A stretch of DNA of 64,000 nt from Isoetes taiwanensis (Eukaryota > Streptophyta > Lycopodiopsida > Isoetales > Isoetaceae): assembly GCA_021234155.1 (NCBI GenBank), contig JAJEKV010000142.1, forward strand, positions 1,146,281 through 1,210,280. Direction: 5' to 3'. Both the position numbers and the translations under genes were made by a program. The notes beneath the pieces were generated by a model. That model did not search any database. It was not told the origin of the DNA and was given only the letters and a program-made list of their open reading frames with translations. Shown piece by piece: positions 53,120-63,315 of this stretch (position 1 is its first letter; every line of letters begins with the position of its first letter).

Positions 53120-53120
<1 letters not shown>
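52341..53120. other. 3' region of second-lineage LINE
   Basis: The first 300 bp may encode the rest of the C-terminal domain in broken frames. From about 52820 the sequence is AT-rich and leads to the (TCTA)n tail. Confidence 0.4.

Positions 53121-53204
<84 letters not shown>
53121..53204. repeat. (TCTA)21 microsatellite
   Basis: It is a perfect 84-bp tract. Its position after the LINE 3' region suggests it is, or grew from, the element's tail. The ORF1-only elements here end in the similar (T)TTATC. Confidence 0.97.
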
Positions 53205-54833
53205 CTTACTACTTACTTCAAATATGTAATTATCCGTATCATTTGAAATATTATTGATTTTAATAAATTTTATAAGTTTTAATTACGTAAGTTTATCTTC
53301 AAATTTAAAGTATGATAATTAACATAACATAAAACTGATCTTCGAATTTATTTAGGATTAATTTTTCGAATAGAATATTTTAAGAATATAAAATTCAACT
53401 TTCAGTTTAAAATTTGGCAAAAAGAATAAATGAATAGCGATTGATTTGTAAACTCTTAGCATATATCATCATAATAAATAATAATGTATAGTTTAACGAG
53501 TTTCAAATAGTAACATACAATTGATATTTTAGAATCTCATGAACATTGTTTAATAAACCATTATACTATTAAATTATAAATACTAAAGTCATGTATAATC
53601 TAGAAAATAGGTATCATAGTAGTCGAAAATTTGAAAAAGAAAATTGTCAATACTTTATTATCTTAAATATTATTCTAAAATTCTAACATTCCAACGGTTT
53701 GAAGTATTAACTTTGTCAATTATCTATAAGCTATTATTTGTTAAATGTTGATCCCTTTAATCGCTATAAATCATGAAAGAAATATAAATTTTTAAAATGA
53801 CACCTATTATAATATTTTAAAGGAACTTTTAGGTTGAATTCTTGGTCAAGATGCGTCTCCAAAAATTTGAAGCTTTAGATTGTTTGGGCATTTTAATTTC
53901 CGAAATGCCATAAGATAGGCATTTTGACATAAGAAAATAATGAGCATATCAACACAGATCTGATTTCACTATGAACATGGTAGATCAAATGAATGGCTCG
54001 TTAGAACTTATAAACAACTTGGTTCCAACTCTAAATTATTGGGTTTAAGACAATAGACAAAAATGTGATCATGCAGTGATCATAAACTGTAACTAACATG
54101 CAGAATAAATAAGTAACCTGCGTAGAAGGAATGAAAAATCCTTGCAGATCCTTCTCGCTTCATCATATTAATTGCTCAAGCCCAAGGAATGAAATGCGCA
54201 GGATATATTTAACAAGAAGCTGAAACGCGGATCGCTATACATTGAGCAAGCGCTTAGCTATTGAAAGGCAAGTTCAAATGCCTCTCTAATAATAAGATTG
54301 GGATGAAGCCCATATGTATGTTCCAACATTTGCACACATGCATGTTGTATCCTTCACAATTTGCTAATTGATACTGGTGAAGCTAATGTGATGAGGAATT
54401 GGAACAACTATGGCTTCAACAACTAGAAGGGAATATACGGCCAAGTGAAGTTGGAGAATAATGACGATGACAATGAAGTTGAGAGTGAAACTTCTAGACA
54501 AGTGCCAGTCTTGAAGATAACAATGAAGCCGAGAGTGTACGTGCTAGAATTTAGACCAAAAGAGGGACTTGATATTCGAGAATCATTGAAAGAGTAATTT
54601 CGTATTTACTTGAATGTAGAAATTGCTTACTTTATTACTTTACCGATAAGTTTTAATGTACATGATATACATCTTTGCGTTTGCATTTTAGTATGCTCAG
54701 TAACATAATATGGCATATTTTATTTGGTACAAACTTTACACCATTGTACTATGGGTAATAAAAAGTGGTAAAGCAAAAATCTTTAAAATAACAAGCAGTT
54801 TAAACAGAAGTTATTGGGTACTATTTCTGTTTA
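53205..54833. other. AT-rich intergenic DNA
   Basis: No convincing genes. A short acidic coding-like stretch (about 54440-54550, DDDNEVESE in one frame) is the only hint of a gene fragment. Confidence 0.5.
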
Positions 54834-55067
54834 AGATAGTAAACTTAAAGTTAAAAGTTTAATCTAACCATTATATTCATAAGTATCTCTATAAGTTAAA
54901 AATTTTATCTTAACCAATAACATGTCTCAAGGCATTTTATTTAAGTTTAAAGATAGTAAACTTAAAGTTAAAAGTTTAATCTAACCATTGATATATCTCA
55001 TAGTATTTAGTTAAGTTAAAATTATCCTAACCAATAAATATGTTCAAGGTATTTGATTACTACTAAC
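54834..55067. repeat. Tandem duplication, 117-bp unit
   Basis: AGATAGTAAACTTAAAGTTA begins at 54834 and 54951, and both units continue with TTTAATCTAACCATT and end with a CTAACCAATAA-like sequence. Confidence 0.85.
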
Positions 55068-57595
55068 TTAACAAGACAATGTCCGAACAACTTATCCATG
55101 TTGTTTAATCCATGTTAAGCTTAGGGCTAAATTGTTAACTTTAACTATGCTCGGTGTGAAAGGACATATCTTTAACGTCCTCACCACGCGAACCAACCCT
55201 CAGGTGAATACAATTATTATAATATAACATATATAAGGCGCTTACATTTTCTCGCTTTGATTGTATTATTTTTTCCTGCCACGGAGTTTGGTGGCTTACA
55301 TCGCGCATCCGAAAACCCGAAGAGACATCGATCTTTGGAAAAAGCGTGGGGAAGAGTGGACGTACCTTTCTTCCTCCGCATAATCCGCCATTGTTGCCCG
55401 GGGCCGCAATGGGGCACTGGCTTCTTCGCTTCCCCGCCTCGCCATAGCTTCTTCGTTTTTATTCTTGATTTGTAATGCATTTGGCCCCTTTTTGCTCTTT
55501 GTGTAGTTCGTGAGCAGGGCGCATTGTTATAAACAATCAGCCATAACAACATGGCAACAAATGGGTCTAAGCTGTAAATTGGCTTTTTATGTCATTCTTG
55601 GTGGCAAATGTGCTATTGCTCGCTGTGGAGTTGAACGCCTCCACGTAAACAGGTTTAGAGGGCTTCAGCATTTTTTAAGGCCATGTTTATTTAGATAGTT
55701 CCAAAGATAATCAATTTATTGTACCGGTTTTCAATGTGGAAAGTTTAAAGCTGGCCTCAAAACAAATGCCGAATTGTCATACATCGTGGAACCTACAATG
55801 TAACTCTATTATAGGCATTCACCCAATGATGTTCACTCTTCAGGTTTCTCAACTCAAATATAAATTCTCGGACGTGCTGAGGATGTTGAACTCTACTTAA
55901 TTGCCGACACTTCAAATTTAAAAGAGACTTATTCGTGGATATTCCATCAGCTTTACTTGCCATCAGATAATGTATTGAACATCTCTTGACATCCCATTTC
56001 CATTTTCATTTGGGATGGTAAGCAAGCCGCTTATCCGATTGTTTCGGACAAACTACCAACCAACTTTTCTTTTATGGAAATAGGCCCCAAATTAAAATTA
56101 AGTCATGGAAAGATGAGCTTATAGTTACTGATGTGCTCACAAAATGAAGTGGGCGTAATAAAGATGGCTATGCACATTGAGAGGGAACCAAGGACAAGTG
56201 ACATTCTCAGACAGCTTGCTCAAATGCAACTCAAAATGATCACGCCACATTTATGCACGTGACTGGGTGAAAAGATGGATTTGGAGATTCTAGACTCAAA
56301 GAATCGGTGACCATAAGTATAATATATATGTAGAAGGATATGCCCGGTCTCACAGTTACAAATACTTATCGTTGTTACCATAAATGGCAAGTATTATGAA
56401 TTCTACCAGGGGCCTAGTCCCATATAAGGATTTCAACGAAGCAGATGACAAGTTGTGTGGATCCAACAGAGGCAGCTTGAGCAGGGAAATTCACATCCCA
56501 CCGAAATGCATTATGGGTCCCGTGAGATCGAGTTTGTTCAAGAACATCTTAATATGGATCGTGGTCTATGAATACATGTTCCTTCTTACGGGAGTATGCA
56601 AAGCTTCAGAAGTTCAACTGCAGGTACCTCCAGGATCTGATCAATTCGTCTCCCAAAAATGCAAAGATATGTTGCCAATCCTACCAGAGATTTTTTCTCC
56701 GCCTTTCCCCGGAAGTTGAGCAATCATACTATGTTGCATTGCACCTGTAGAGCAAACATTGGGTGGCTTTTGAGCTGACTATGTTATCTTTTGAATGTGT
56801 AAAATCCCAAGGCAAATTGGTCAAACAGACTCATATAATGTTCTTGAAAAATGTGTCAGACGCTGCATAAGCAATGATGTCAGGATCTTGCTTCACAAGG
56901 TAATCTTTTTGCTATTTAATCATTGAGGGAAAAGAAATACTCAAAGATAAGACAAATACGCTTATGACATGTGAAACCGCCTATTCGATGCGTGGATGTG
57001 CGTAATTCATGCCCCGCTGATGAAGAGGAGCTGACTGGGATGAAATCATCCTGGGAGACATTACCCAGACAAGAGTAACTTCAAAGATTAATGAAAGAGC
57101 TACTTTGCTATTTTTTATTTTTGCGTATTAGTTTGGTATAACATCTCGGTATGCCCAATTATTTGCTACTCTTTTTCATATGTCTCCGCAGACTGATAGC
57201 TGCCCCAATGGTCTTCTTCATACATTATCAGGTTCACAATGTTAAAACTAACTGCTAAGGCTCAAGATCCGGTCAAGCTTACTTTCGCTCTTTTAACAAG
57301 TGTCAACAAAGGGAAGTAATTTGCGACCACCAAGCAGCTACAAATATTAATGCGGCCGCTCATTTTGTATGAATTCATTTTGCCCATAAAAGAAAAGAAG
57401 CCATGAATTATTCCTAACGAGTATGCAGATTATTATGAAAGAGAAATCTATAACTTGGTAGCATCTCGCCAATTTTATAGGTTAGCTTTTGCCATAGAGA
57501 AGCTTCTATTTTTGTTAGATTTCCTTCTCAAGTTGTCTTGAGATTTTGTTGTCTATGCTTCCTTCACAAGAGATTGGATCCTACTTGGATATTAT
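55068..57595. other. Intergenic DNA left of the second chromovirus
   Basis: I see no supported gene. Open stretches of about 110 codons at 55217-55552 (minus) and 56384-56719 (plus) have no motifs or conserved copies in the window. GGCCATGTTTATTTAG near 55679 resembles a MITE end. Confidence 0.45.
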
Positions 57596-59107
57596 TGCGT
57601 GACGCTCAAAGACGAGCACGCCCTCCCGTGACGCATTGCAATCGCCACGCCACGCTGCATTATCGCCACCCCGGACCGGGACGGTACCAATCCGGGATAG
57701 CTGTGTAAGTGGTTCTAGGGGGCAACTTTGCTAGGAGTGTTCATATATTAATGCGTGCACACAATGAGGGCACACCTTCCATGTTGGCATTATTTTGCCA
57801 CCTAGCCACTAAAGGCAGTGGGGCCTTCCACTATCCACAATTGGTAATTGGAACCCTCATCAACCCCCATGTCTATTTAGGGTAGGAAACCCTAGCTTGC
57901 TAGTTTTGGTCCTTAGGGTTTTAGAGCTCTCGCTTTTACGCCTCTGTGAGCCAAACCGGGCCTCCCAGACGCCTGCCGGACAAGCTGATCACACTGACTC
58001 ACAGATGGCTGAACCTCGTGTCGAGGAGCCACTCAAGATCAGAGTTTGGTCAATTTAACAGCTTGGCCTTCTAGTCATAGAATCAAGAGGTTTAGACTAT
58101 TAAATTGCCCATAGTAGTTATCTAGATCTTTTAGATTCGGACACAACTAAAGAACCTAACTCTATGATTGGATCTAGTTCTTTAGTTCTTCTCCGTGATA
58201 TATTTGGATGATGTATTTCTGAACTCCTTTGTATTGGGAAGGGGGTAGAGTCTCTAAAGCTTGTAGCTGATGCTCCTAGAGCCCCAGCACACCGAGATTC
58301 GCCTCGTGGTACAAGAGCCAACAATCGGGTTGTAAGTGAAGGCCGACCGGGCTAAAAGGAGGTTCATGTCCTCGACTCTGAATCCATCCCCCGGTGTGTA
58401 AGCCTCCACGGGGATCATTGTGACTAGGGTCTACGGCTTACCACCTGAAAAGGGTAAGGCATGGGCCTCGAAGACCCGTGAAGTGGTGTACACTCTGGGT
58501 TCACAACAATACGGGAAGGGCTCCCCTAGTCACCTTGAGTTAGCATGCGACCGTGAGGGGAGGATCCCCACCGCCCCATCTAACCGGGAGGATGAGACCC
58601 GGTGAATAGCCCTTCTGCCATGCATCCCATGGGCTAAGGCCGTAGTCCCAACACCTTTCTACCCTCACCGCAAAGTGCACAAAGAGGGGCGGATGGAGGA
58701 CAACTTATGCCATGTTCTTATGCTGCCTAAATCCATTGCCATGAATTCTCGTCTCTAATCTATCTGAGACCCAAGTCAGTTGGCCATCCTTGAGTCTCAG
58801 CCTTGGGTAGGATCCCTACGTGATGTGCTGATCTTGTCTATGCAGAGAGTGAGGTGCATCCATCCCTTCCTGGTACGGTCAGCTGTGATGTTGATGTATG
58901 TGCCATCGACATGTATGTTTACTGCCCGCCAGCCCAGGTAGGCCTCGAGGGAGACTGGTAGAATGACACCTTCACTCTCCTCACCGAGACCTCTCACGGG
59001 TGCAAGGATAAACAGTGGGCCCCAGACGCTGATGGAGTCAGTGTGGGGAAGAACTCCGCTTTGTATACCTGCGAGTGCACCGATACCTAGTAGGGGGACG
59101 CTTACGC
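57596..59107 (+). repeat. 5' LTR of chromovirus copy 2
   Basis: It starts TGCGTGACGC and ends near GACGCTTACGC just before the primer site. It aligns with 8639-10421, with the TATA region TCTATTTAGGG (about 57871) and the block around TTCTTTAGTTCTTCTC (58180). It is shorter because it lacks the U3 minisatellite expansion. The terminal repeat is less perfect than in copy 1. Confidence 0.88.
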
Positions 59108-59119
59108 TGGTATCGTATA
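59108..59119 (+). promoter_or_regulatory. Primer binding site remnant (initiator Met tRNA type)
   Basis: TGGTATC directly after the LTR equals the first seven bases of the usual plant TGGTATCAGAGC site. The continuation reads GTATA. The expected next base context is CAG, a site type that appears altered elsewhere in this window. Confidence 0.65.
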
Positions 59120-59315
59120 ATGTTCTGGAGCAATTCAAGAGCAAAGCACCTGACCATGTTCCTGCAAGAGGTACTAACTTGATAGATCCTCAAGCTCCTC
59201 TAAAAAGCGGGAAAAATTTTTTTTCTCACCCTTGTATTATGCTAAGCGCAGTAACAATTAAGGAATTGAATTTAACAAGATTAAAAGAATGAGCCAAAAT
59301 TTTCCAGGAGGGTGA

Positions 59316-59382
59316 GTCTTCATACCGCTACCGGTCGCGAAAACTAACTTTTTGTTTTGAAGCGAGGCGCTAGTTATGAGAC
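59316..59382 (+). repeat. Hairpin-family repeat, copy 2 unit 1
   Basis: GTCTTCATACCGC opens it and TTATGAGAC closes it, with GTCGCGAAAACTAA and GAAGCGAGGCGC inside. It is the first of a pair before module A. Confidence 0.6.
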
Positions 59383-59495
59383 ATCGAAGCCAAGAACACC
59401 AAACATTACGAATTTTGAGATAAATAATGGTAAGCACTTGCTGCAGGAATTAGTTAGAATAGTATGTTTTAATTACCTAAAACCCTAGAATAAGG

Positions 59496-59563
59496 AGATT
59501 CACACTGCCACCGTCGCGAAAAACTAAACATTAGTATTGGAACCAGGCGCAAGCCGTGGAGAC
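59496..59563 (+). repeat. Hairpin-family repeat, copy 2 unit 2
   Basis: It has the same layout as unit 1 (CACTGCCACCGTCGCGAA ... AGGCGCAAGCCGTGGAGACC) and precedes the TATA-like box at 59665. Confidence 0.6.
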
Positions 59564-59664
59564 CAATAGGTGTGAAAAAGTCCGAATAAGTATAAAGTTT
59601 AGATAAGTTGCGCCTTTAAAGATGTTAAATCCGGCAACTTGAGTTTTGACCTAAAATTCTAAGC

Positions 59665-59672
59665 TATAAATA
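59665..59672 (+). promoter_or_regulatory. TATA-like box before module A ORF
   Basis: TATAAATA lies 131 bp before the ATG at 59796. The spacing resembles that before module B in both copies. Confidence 0.45.
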
Positions 59673-59795
59673 GATGTAGAACCCCCTCATTTTTTCGCCC
59701 AAGCCCCAGGAAACTGCCTTCCCAACTGTTTAGGCTTATCTTTTCGGCGCTTTATCCCGATTGACGACATCCGCAAAACACAGGTTCAACCACAA

Positions 59796-61015
59796 ATGCA
59801 TCAAGTAGTGAAGCGCCGCCCGCGAAAACCACAAATACCACCGGTGCAGATCATTCGAAGATGCTTCGCAGGAGAAGCTCGCAAGAGGGGGTCGCTCTCG
59901 GCCGGACTTAAGAGGAAGACACTCTCCGGGATTGATCGATGTCTTCAACCAGCTGGAGGAGGACGGTACACATCACCAACTCATGCACTGCAGACGCAGG
60001 AGGCGCACGGGCCAGTCAGAGCAGACCCGTGCCAGCCAGAAACAAGCGCACCATTCGACGCATCTACGGAAACTGAAAGCAGATGAGCAGGTGACAGGCC
60101 CCTGAGCCACCGAGGTAAAATCTTAGAAGATTCACCGAAGCACGAAGCCTAAGAGAAGGAAGACAAAAGAGGAAAAAGGAGGAAGAGGAACAAAAGGCGT
60201 TAGAAGAAAAGAAGAAAGAAAGGGAAGCTCGCGTCGCATAAGGAGAACGGCGACCGTCACGAGTGGAAGAGAGGCCAAACCCAAATACATTATTATGAGC
60301 GCAACCGACCTAACCCCCAAACCCTTCCGGGACGACTCTTTTCCGATGAAGACTTCAACCCTAACGCCAGTGGAAGCTTCAAGCACCCAGCGACGAAGCG
60401 TGAAGTACCCGAAAGCGCCGCACCGAAAGCAACCCCACCCGCCAAGACCAAGTGCGTATTCCCCTGAATAATTCGCCGCATGGGATAGAAAGAAGCAACC
60501 ACGACCGCCCGGAAGCCATACTGCCACCATTGGGAATGAAGATTTATGAGAGGAAGATGAGAGAGCACGAGGCCTACATGAAGAAATGGGGAGGCCTATA
60601 AACAAATATTATGAGGAAAATCGTGGTTAAGTTCATCGAGGAGGGCCGCACCAACCAAGCAAAGAACCCTAAGGTCACACCACCCGGGCCCGCTAGTCCT
60701 GCTCACCCGTGAAGGCCGGATAGAAGCGAGGTGGGAGAGAAGACGCAGGAGGATGAGGATTACCTAAATAAGCAGCTCTTCGGTCTCCTTAATCCCTCTG
60801 CGGCCCCTTCGCCGGGTTGGTGCGGAAGTTATGCGTGTGCCTATAGGAACGTAGACTTTAGAGTCACAGACGCTGGTACGTAAGAGGCGGGAGCCGAGGG
60901 CAAAGATAGTGCAACATTTTGAAGATTCAATCACTGCGACTATCCACGCAGCAACCCTTAATGCTTATTACAAGACATGAGTCTTTATGACCACATTAAG
61001 GGAGAACGCTCTTAG
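59796..61015 (+). pseudogene. Histone H3-like ORF of chromovirus module A, copy 2
   Basis: The ATG at 59796 opens a strongly basic N-terminus (MHQVVKRRPRKPQIPPVQII), open for 96 codons. After frame breaks come a Lys/Arg/Glu-rich region (60130-60290), DEDFNPNASGSFKHPATKRE (about 60342-60400) and a YERKMREHEAYMKKWGG segment (about 60543-60595) that matches copy 1. The histone-fold part shows DYLNKQLFGLLNPSAAP (about 60758-60808, alpha-N to L1 region), HFEDSI (60914-60931), TIHA, and DMSLYDHIKGERS with TAG at 61013-61015. The stop falls at the same place as in copy 1 and H3. The long N-terminal extension is unlike canonical H3 and more like a divergent variant. Confidence 0.75.
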
Positions 61016-61085
61016 AAACTTTTTTGTTGTAAATAAATTAAAAATTTTGTAATATAGAGCAATTTTGTGTACCTTGGATGACATA
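61016..61085 (+). terminator. AT-rich end of module A, copy 2
   Basis: TGTAAATAAATTAAAAATTT and TGTAATATAGAGCAATTTTG follow the stop, equivalent to 617-700 in copy 1. Confidence 0.4.
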
Positions 61086-61163
61086 AACTTGGAGTAATTA
61101 GAGCAAATTAATAAGTTTTAGCTTCTATCAAAGGGAATAGGGACATTTGGGAGCCGAGACATG

Positions 61164-61420
61164 ATGTTCATACCAAGGCCGTCAAAACAAAAAGTTAGAT
61201 TGAAGCGAGGGCTAGTCGTGAGGACCTCACCAAACTGACCAAAACAGTCTAAATTGACCAAATAAGGGGTCGATTCTCAGCCTAATTCTGTGAGCCCATC
61301 ACCTACACCATTAGTTTACCCAAATTGGACACCTTTAATCGAAATGGGACTGATGTTCACAGCCACTGTCAAGAAAAACAAAAAAAGTTAGATTGAAGCG
61401 AGGCTAAAGTCATGGAGACC
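61164..61420 (+). repeat. Hairpin-family repeats, copy 2 units 3 and 4
   Basis: Unit 3 covers about 61164-61226 and unit 4 about 61352-61420. Each begins GATGTTCA, contains AAAAGTTAGATTGAAGCGAG and ends with (G)AGGACC or GGAGACC. They correspond to 758-820 and 955-1018 of copy 1. Confidence 0.6.
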
Positions 61421-61611
61421 CTTACCACCCTCTCACTGTGACTTGTTAGAAGTTACCTTCAACTATATCAGATAGCATCTTTTAGGTAATCAGCCTTGTT
61501 CACATCTCCTATAGTCCCCAAACTCCTATTTTGGACCTCTCGCATAGGGCTAGAATTACCCTAACCCTAGGAAATTTTCAAGTCATCCAAAAATTAGGTT
61601 TTCCCCTTTTC

Positions 61612-61618
61612 TATAATA
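61612..61618 (+). promoter_or_regulatory. TATA-like box before module B, copy 2
   Basis: TATAATA after TTAGGTTTTCCCCTTTTC is the counterpart of 1196-1204. Confidence 0.4.
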
Positions 61619-61723
61619 GATCCTCACTTCTCGTAGCACCCTACAACTGCTCCTTCTTCGAAGCCATTTAACTCCTCGAGCTCTTGCAACCATTTGTTAC
61701 CTTCTTTTCCTCGCAATTAATCA

Positions 61724-63243
61724 ATGGCAACTTCATTTCCGTGATGGTAATAGCCACAGCCATGCCGCTTCAGGCTGACACGACTAAATCTTCCAGATTT
61801 TTCAGAAGGAGGTAGATCGCCCAAGCAACCTTTTGTATCGAATTCCAAATTTTATAGTAGTCTTGATCGAAGTTCCAGCTAGGGTAGAACCGCTAGTGCA
61901 ACTCCTCCTTTGTATAGGGATATTTTGTCTCTAGACAGCCCCTCAGGGTAAGATGCCAGATCTACGTCCCTAACATCGCCAAATACCCTCACAAACAAAG
62001 CTGCCACCGCACACCGAGCCAATGGTCCTAATCACATCAGACCAAGTACTTCTTCAACATCACCGGGTAATCTTTCTCACCCACCGTGTCGGCAGAACAT
62101 TACGGGGAAACCTCTATTCCCCCCATGGACGCGGGATCCACAATGTAGCAGCAACAAACGGCCTCGCCACAAAGATGAACAGGAGCAGGAAGGAAGGAAG
62201 AAGACTCGGATGAACAAAAGAACTGAGGAGGAGGAAGACGAGCAAGAGCTCGACCCAGAGGAGCACAGCGAGCGGGAGGGTAAGACTTCGAAGAAGCCGG
62301 CAGACTTCTCGAGTCGCCGCCACTTCTGTTAGGTATCATAAGCTCCGGCTCCCATTATCGCCGGAAGGTGTGAGTTTCTACTCCCCGAGCCACATTCAAA
62401 CCTCCCTGAAAGTGCAGTGGAAAGGGAGTACCCCACCAAGAGTTGCCGCACCAACCTCAAGAACGGACTTGACGACTTTATCGTCTGAGGAGAAGCCCCA
62501 CCTTCCCTCCCAAGGGCCGACACTTACACGGGAGAGTTTACCCATATCCAAGCCTGCCAGTCGCGCATCATGGAGGCGCATAAGGCCGAGAACAAGCTAC
62601 CGACGGGAGGAAGAGTTCCTTTGCTCTCCGTGAATGGGTGATGGGGATCCGCTATGACCTCAAACATCCTAACGGCAAGTTTCGTCCGCGTAACCCTCGA
62701 TAGACAAAGTTCGACCGAGGGCTTCTCAAAGCAAATAAGGACTGGGCTGTGGAGCTCACCACGGAGGTTGATGATTTCGCTGCATACGTAGAGCCGGATA
62801 AATCGGCGGTCGTGAGGACTAATCTCAAATCCACGTGTCATTACGCCATTACCCGCCAATACATGGATGGAAGAACAGCGTTATCCACCCAAGTTCACCC
62901 CCGAGTAAGCAGGAAGGAGCATCGCTGTCGCATTGCACTCGTGATTCACGGCATGCACGGGCAATTCCTAACAATCGGTGCATGCAACTCGTGAAAAAGA
63001 GCGCACTCCGACGCTCTAATTTCCGCCACCCAAAAGGGTGCGCAAGATCGGTTGTAAGGATGCGAAATTACACTTCCCACCGCTAATAGAAGATTTAGTG
63101 AGCACATAGAAAGGGATCTCCAAACAATAGTTCTAGGATTTTGGGCCATTCAAGGGAATGTTTCAAGTGAAAAAGTTCTTGAGGATAATCCATCTTACCC
63201 TAAGATCAATGTGGCGGTGACGAAAAGAAAATTCTTGTATTAG
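61724..63243 (+). pseudogene. Module B ORF, copy 2, unknown protein
   Basis: ATGGCAACTTC is equivalent to the 1321 start. Conserved pieces include TTLSSEEK (about 62466), REEEFL (about 62605), WVMGIRYDLKHPNGKF (about 62635-62680), DWAVELTTEVDDFAAYVEPD (about 62740-62800), RQYMDGRTALSTQVHPR (62855-62905), KKSALRRSNFRHPKG (about 62994-63038) and KVLEDNPSYPK (about 63170-63205) before TAG. The open stretch 62749-62994 is the longest. No known family is recognised. Conservation of the same pieces in two diverged copies indicates past selection on the protein. Confidence 0.5.
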
Positions 63244-63315
63244 TGTAATATAAATATAAATAGAACATTCTTTGCACTATAAATGTTTTGTTGATACATA
63301 GGTCCCCAACCATGC

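Larger units (their letters stand above)
45920..53204 (+). mobile_element. Second-lineage LINE: leader, ORF1, endonuclease, RT, tetranucleotide tail
   Basis: Order: repeated leader (45930-46260), ORF1 (46266-47640), endonuclease (47800-48254 and about 49380-49720), RT and C-terminal domain (about 51050-52340), then (TCTA)21 at 53121-53204. Two insertions interrupt it: a tandem array at 48248-49357 and an AT-rich stretch at about 50430-51000. RT motifs differ from the L1s in the window (YADDLDFLA box; LLQEIGF C-terminal motif), and a microsatellite tail replaces poly(A). These traits point to a non-L1 lineage. Confidence 0.75.

Noticed and set aside
55217-55552. 111-codon minus-strand frame with many Cys and Lys
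   Set aside because: No recognisable domain, no second copy and no promoter context. It is left as unassigned intergenic DNA.
57352-57376. GCGGCCGC (NotI) and GAATTC (EcoRI) close together, like a cloning linker
   Set aside because: The flanks are continuous AT-rich genomic sequence with no vector. Another GCGGCCGC occurs inside the H3-like ORF, so chance is the simpler explanation.
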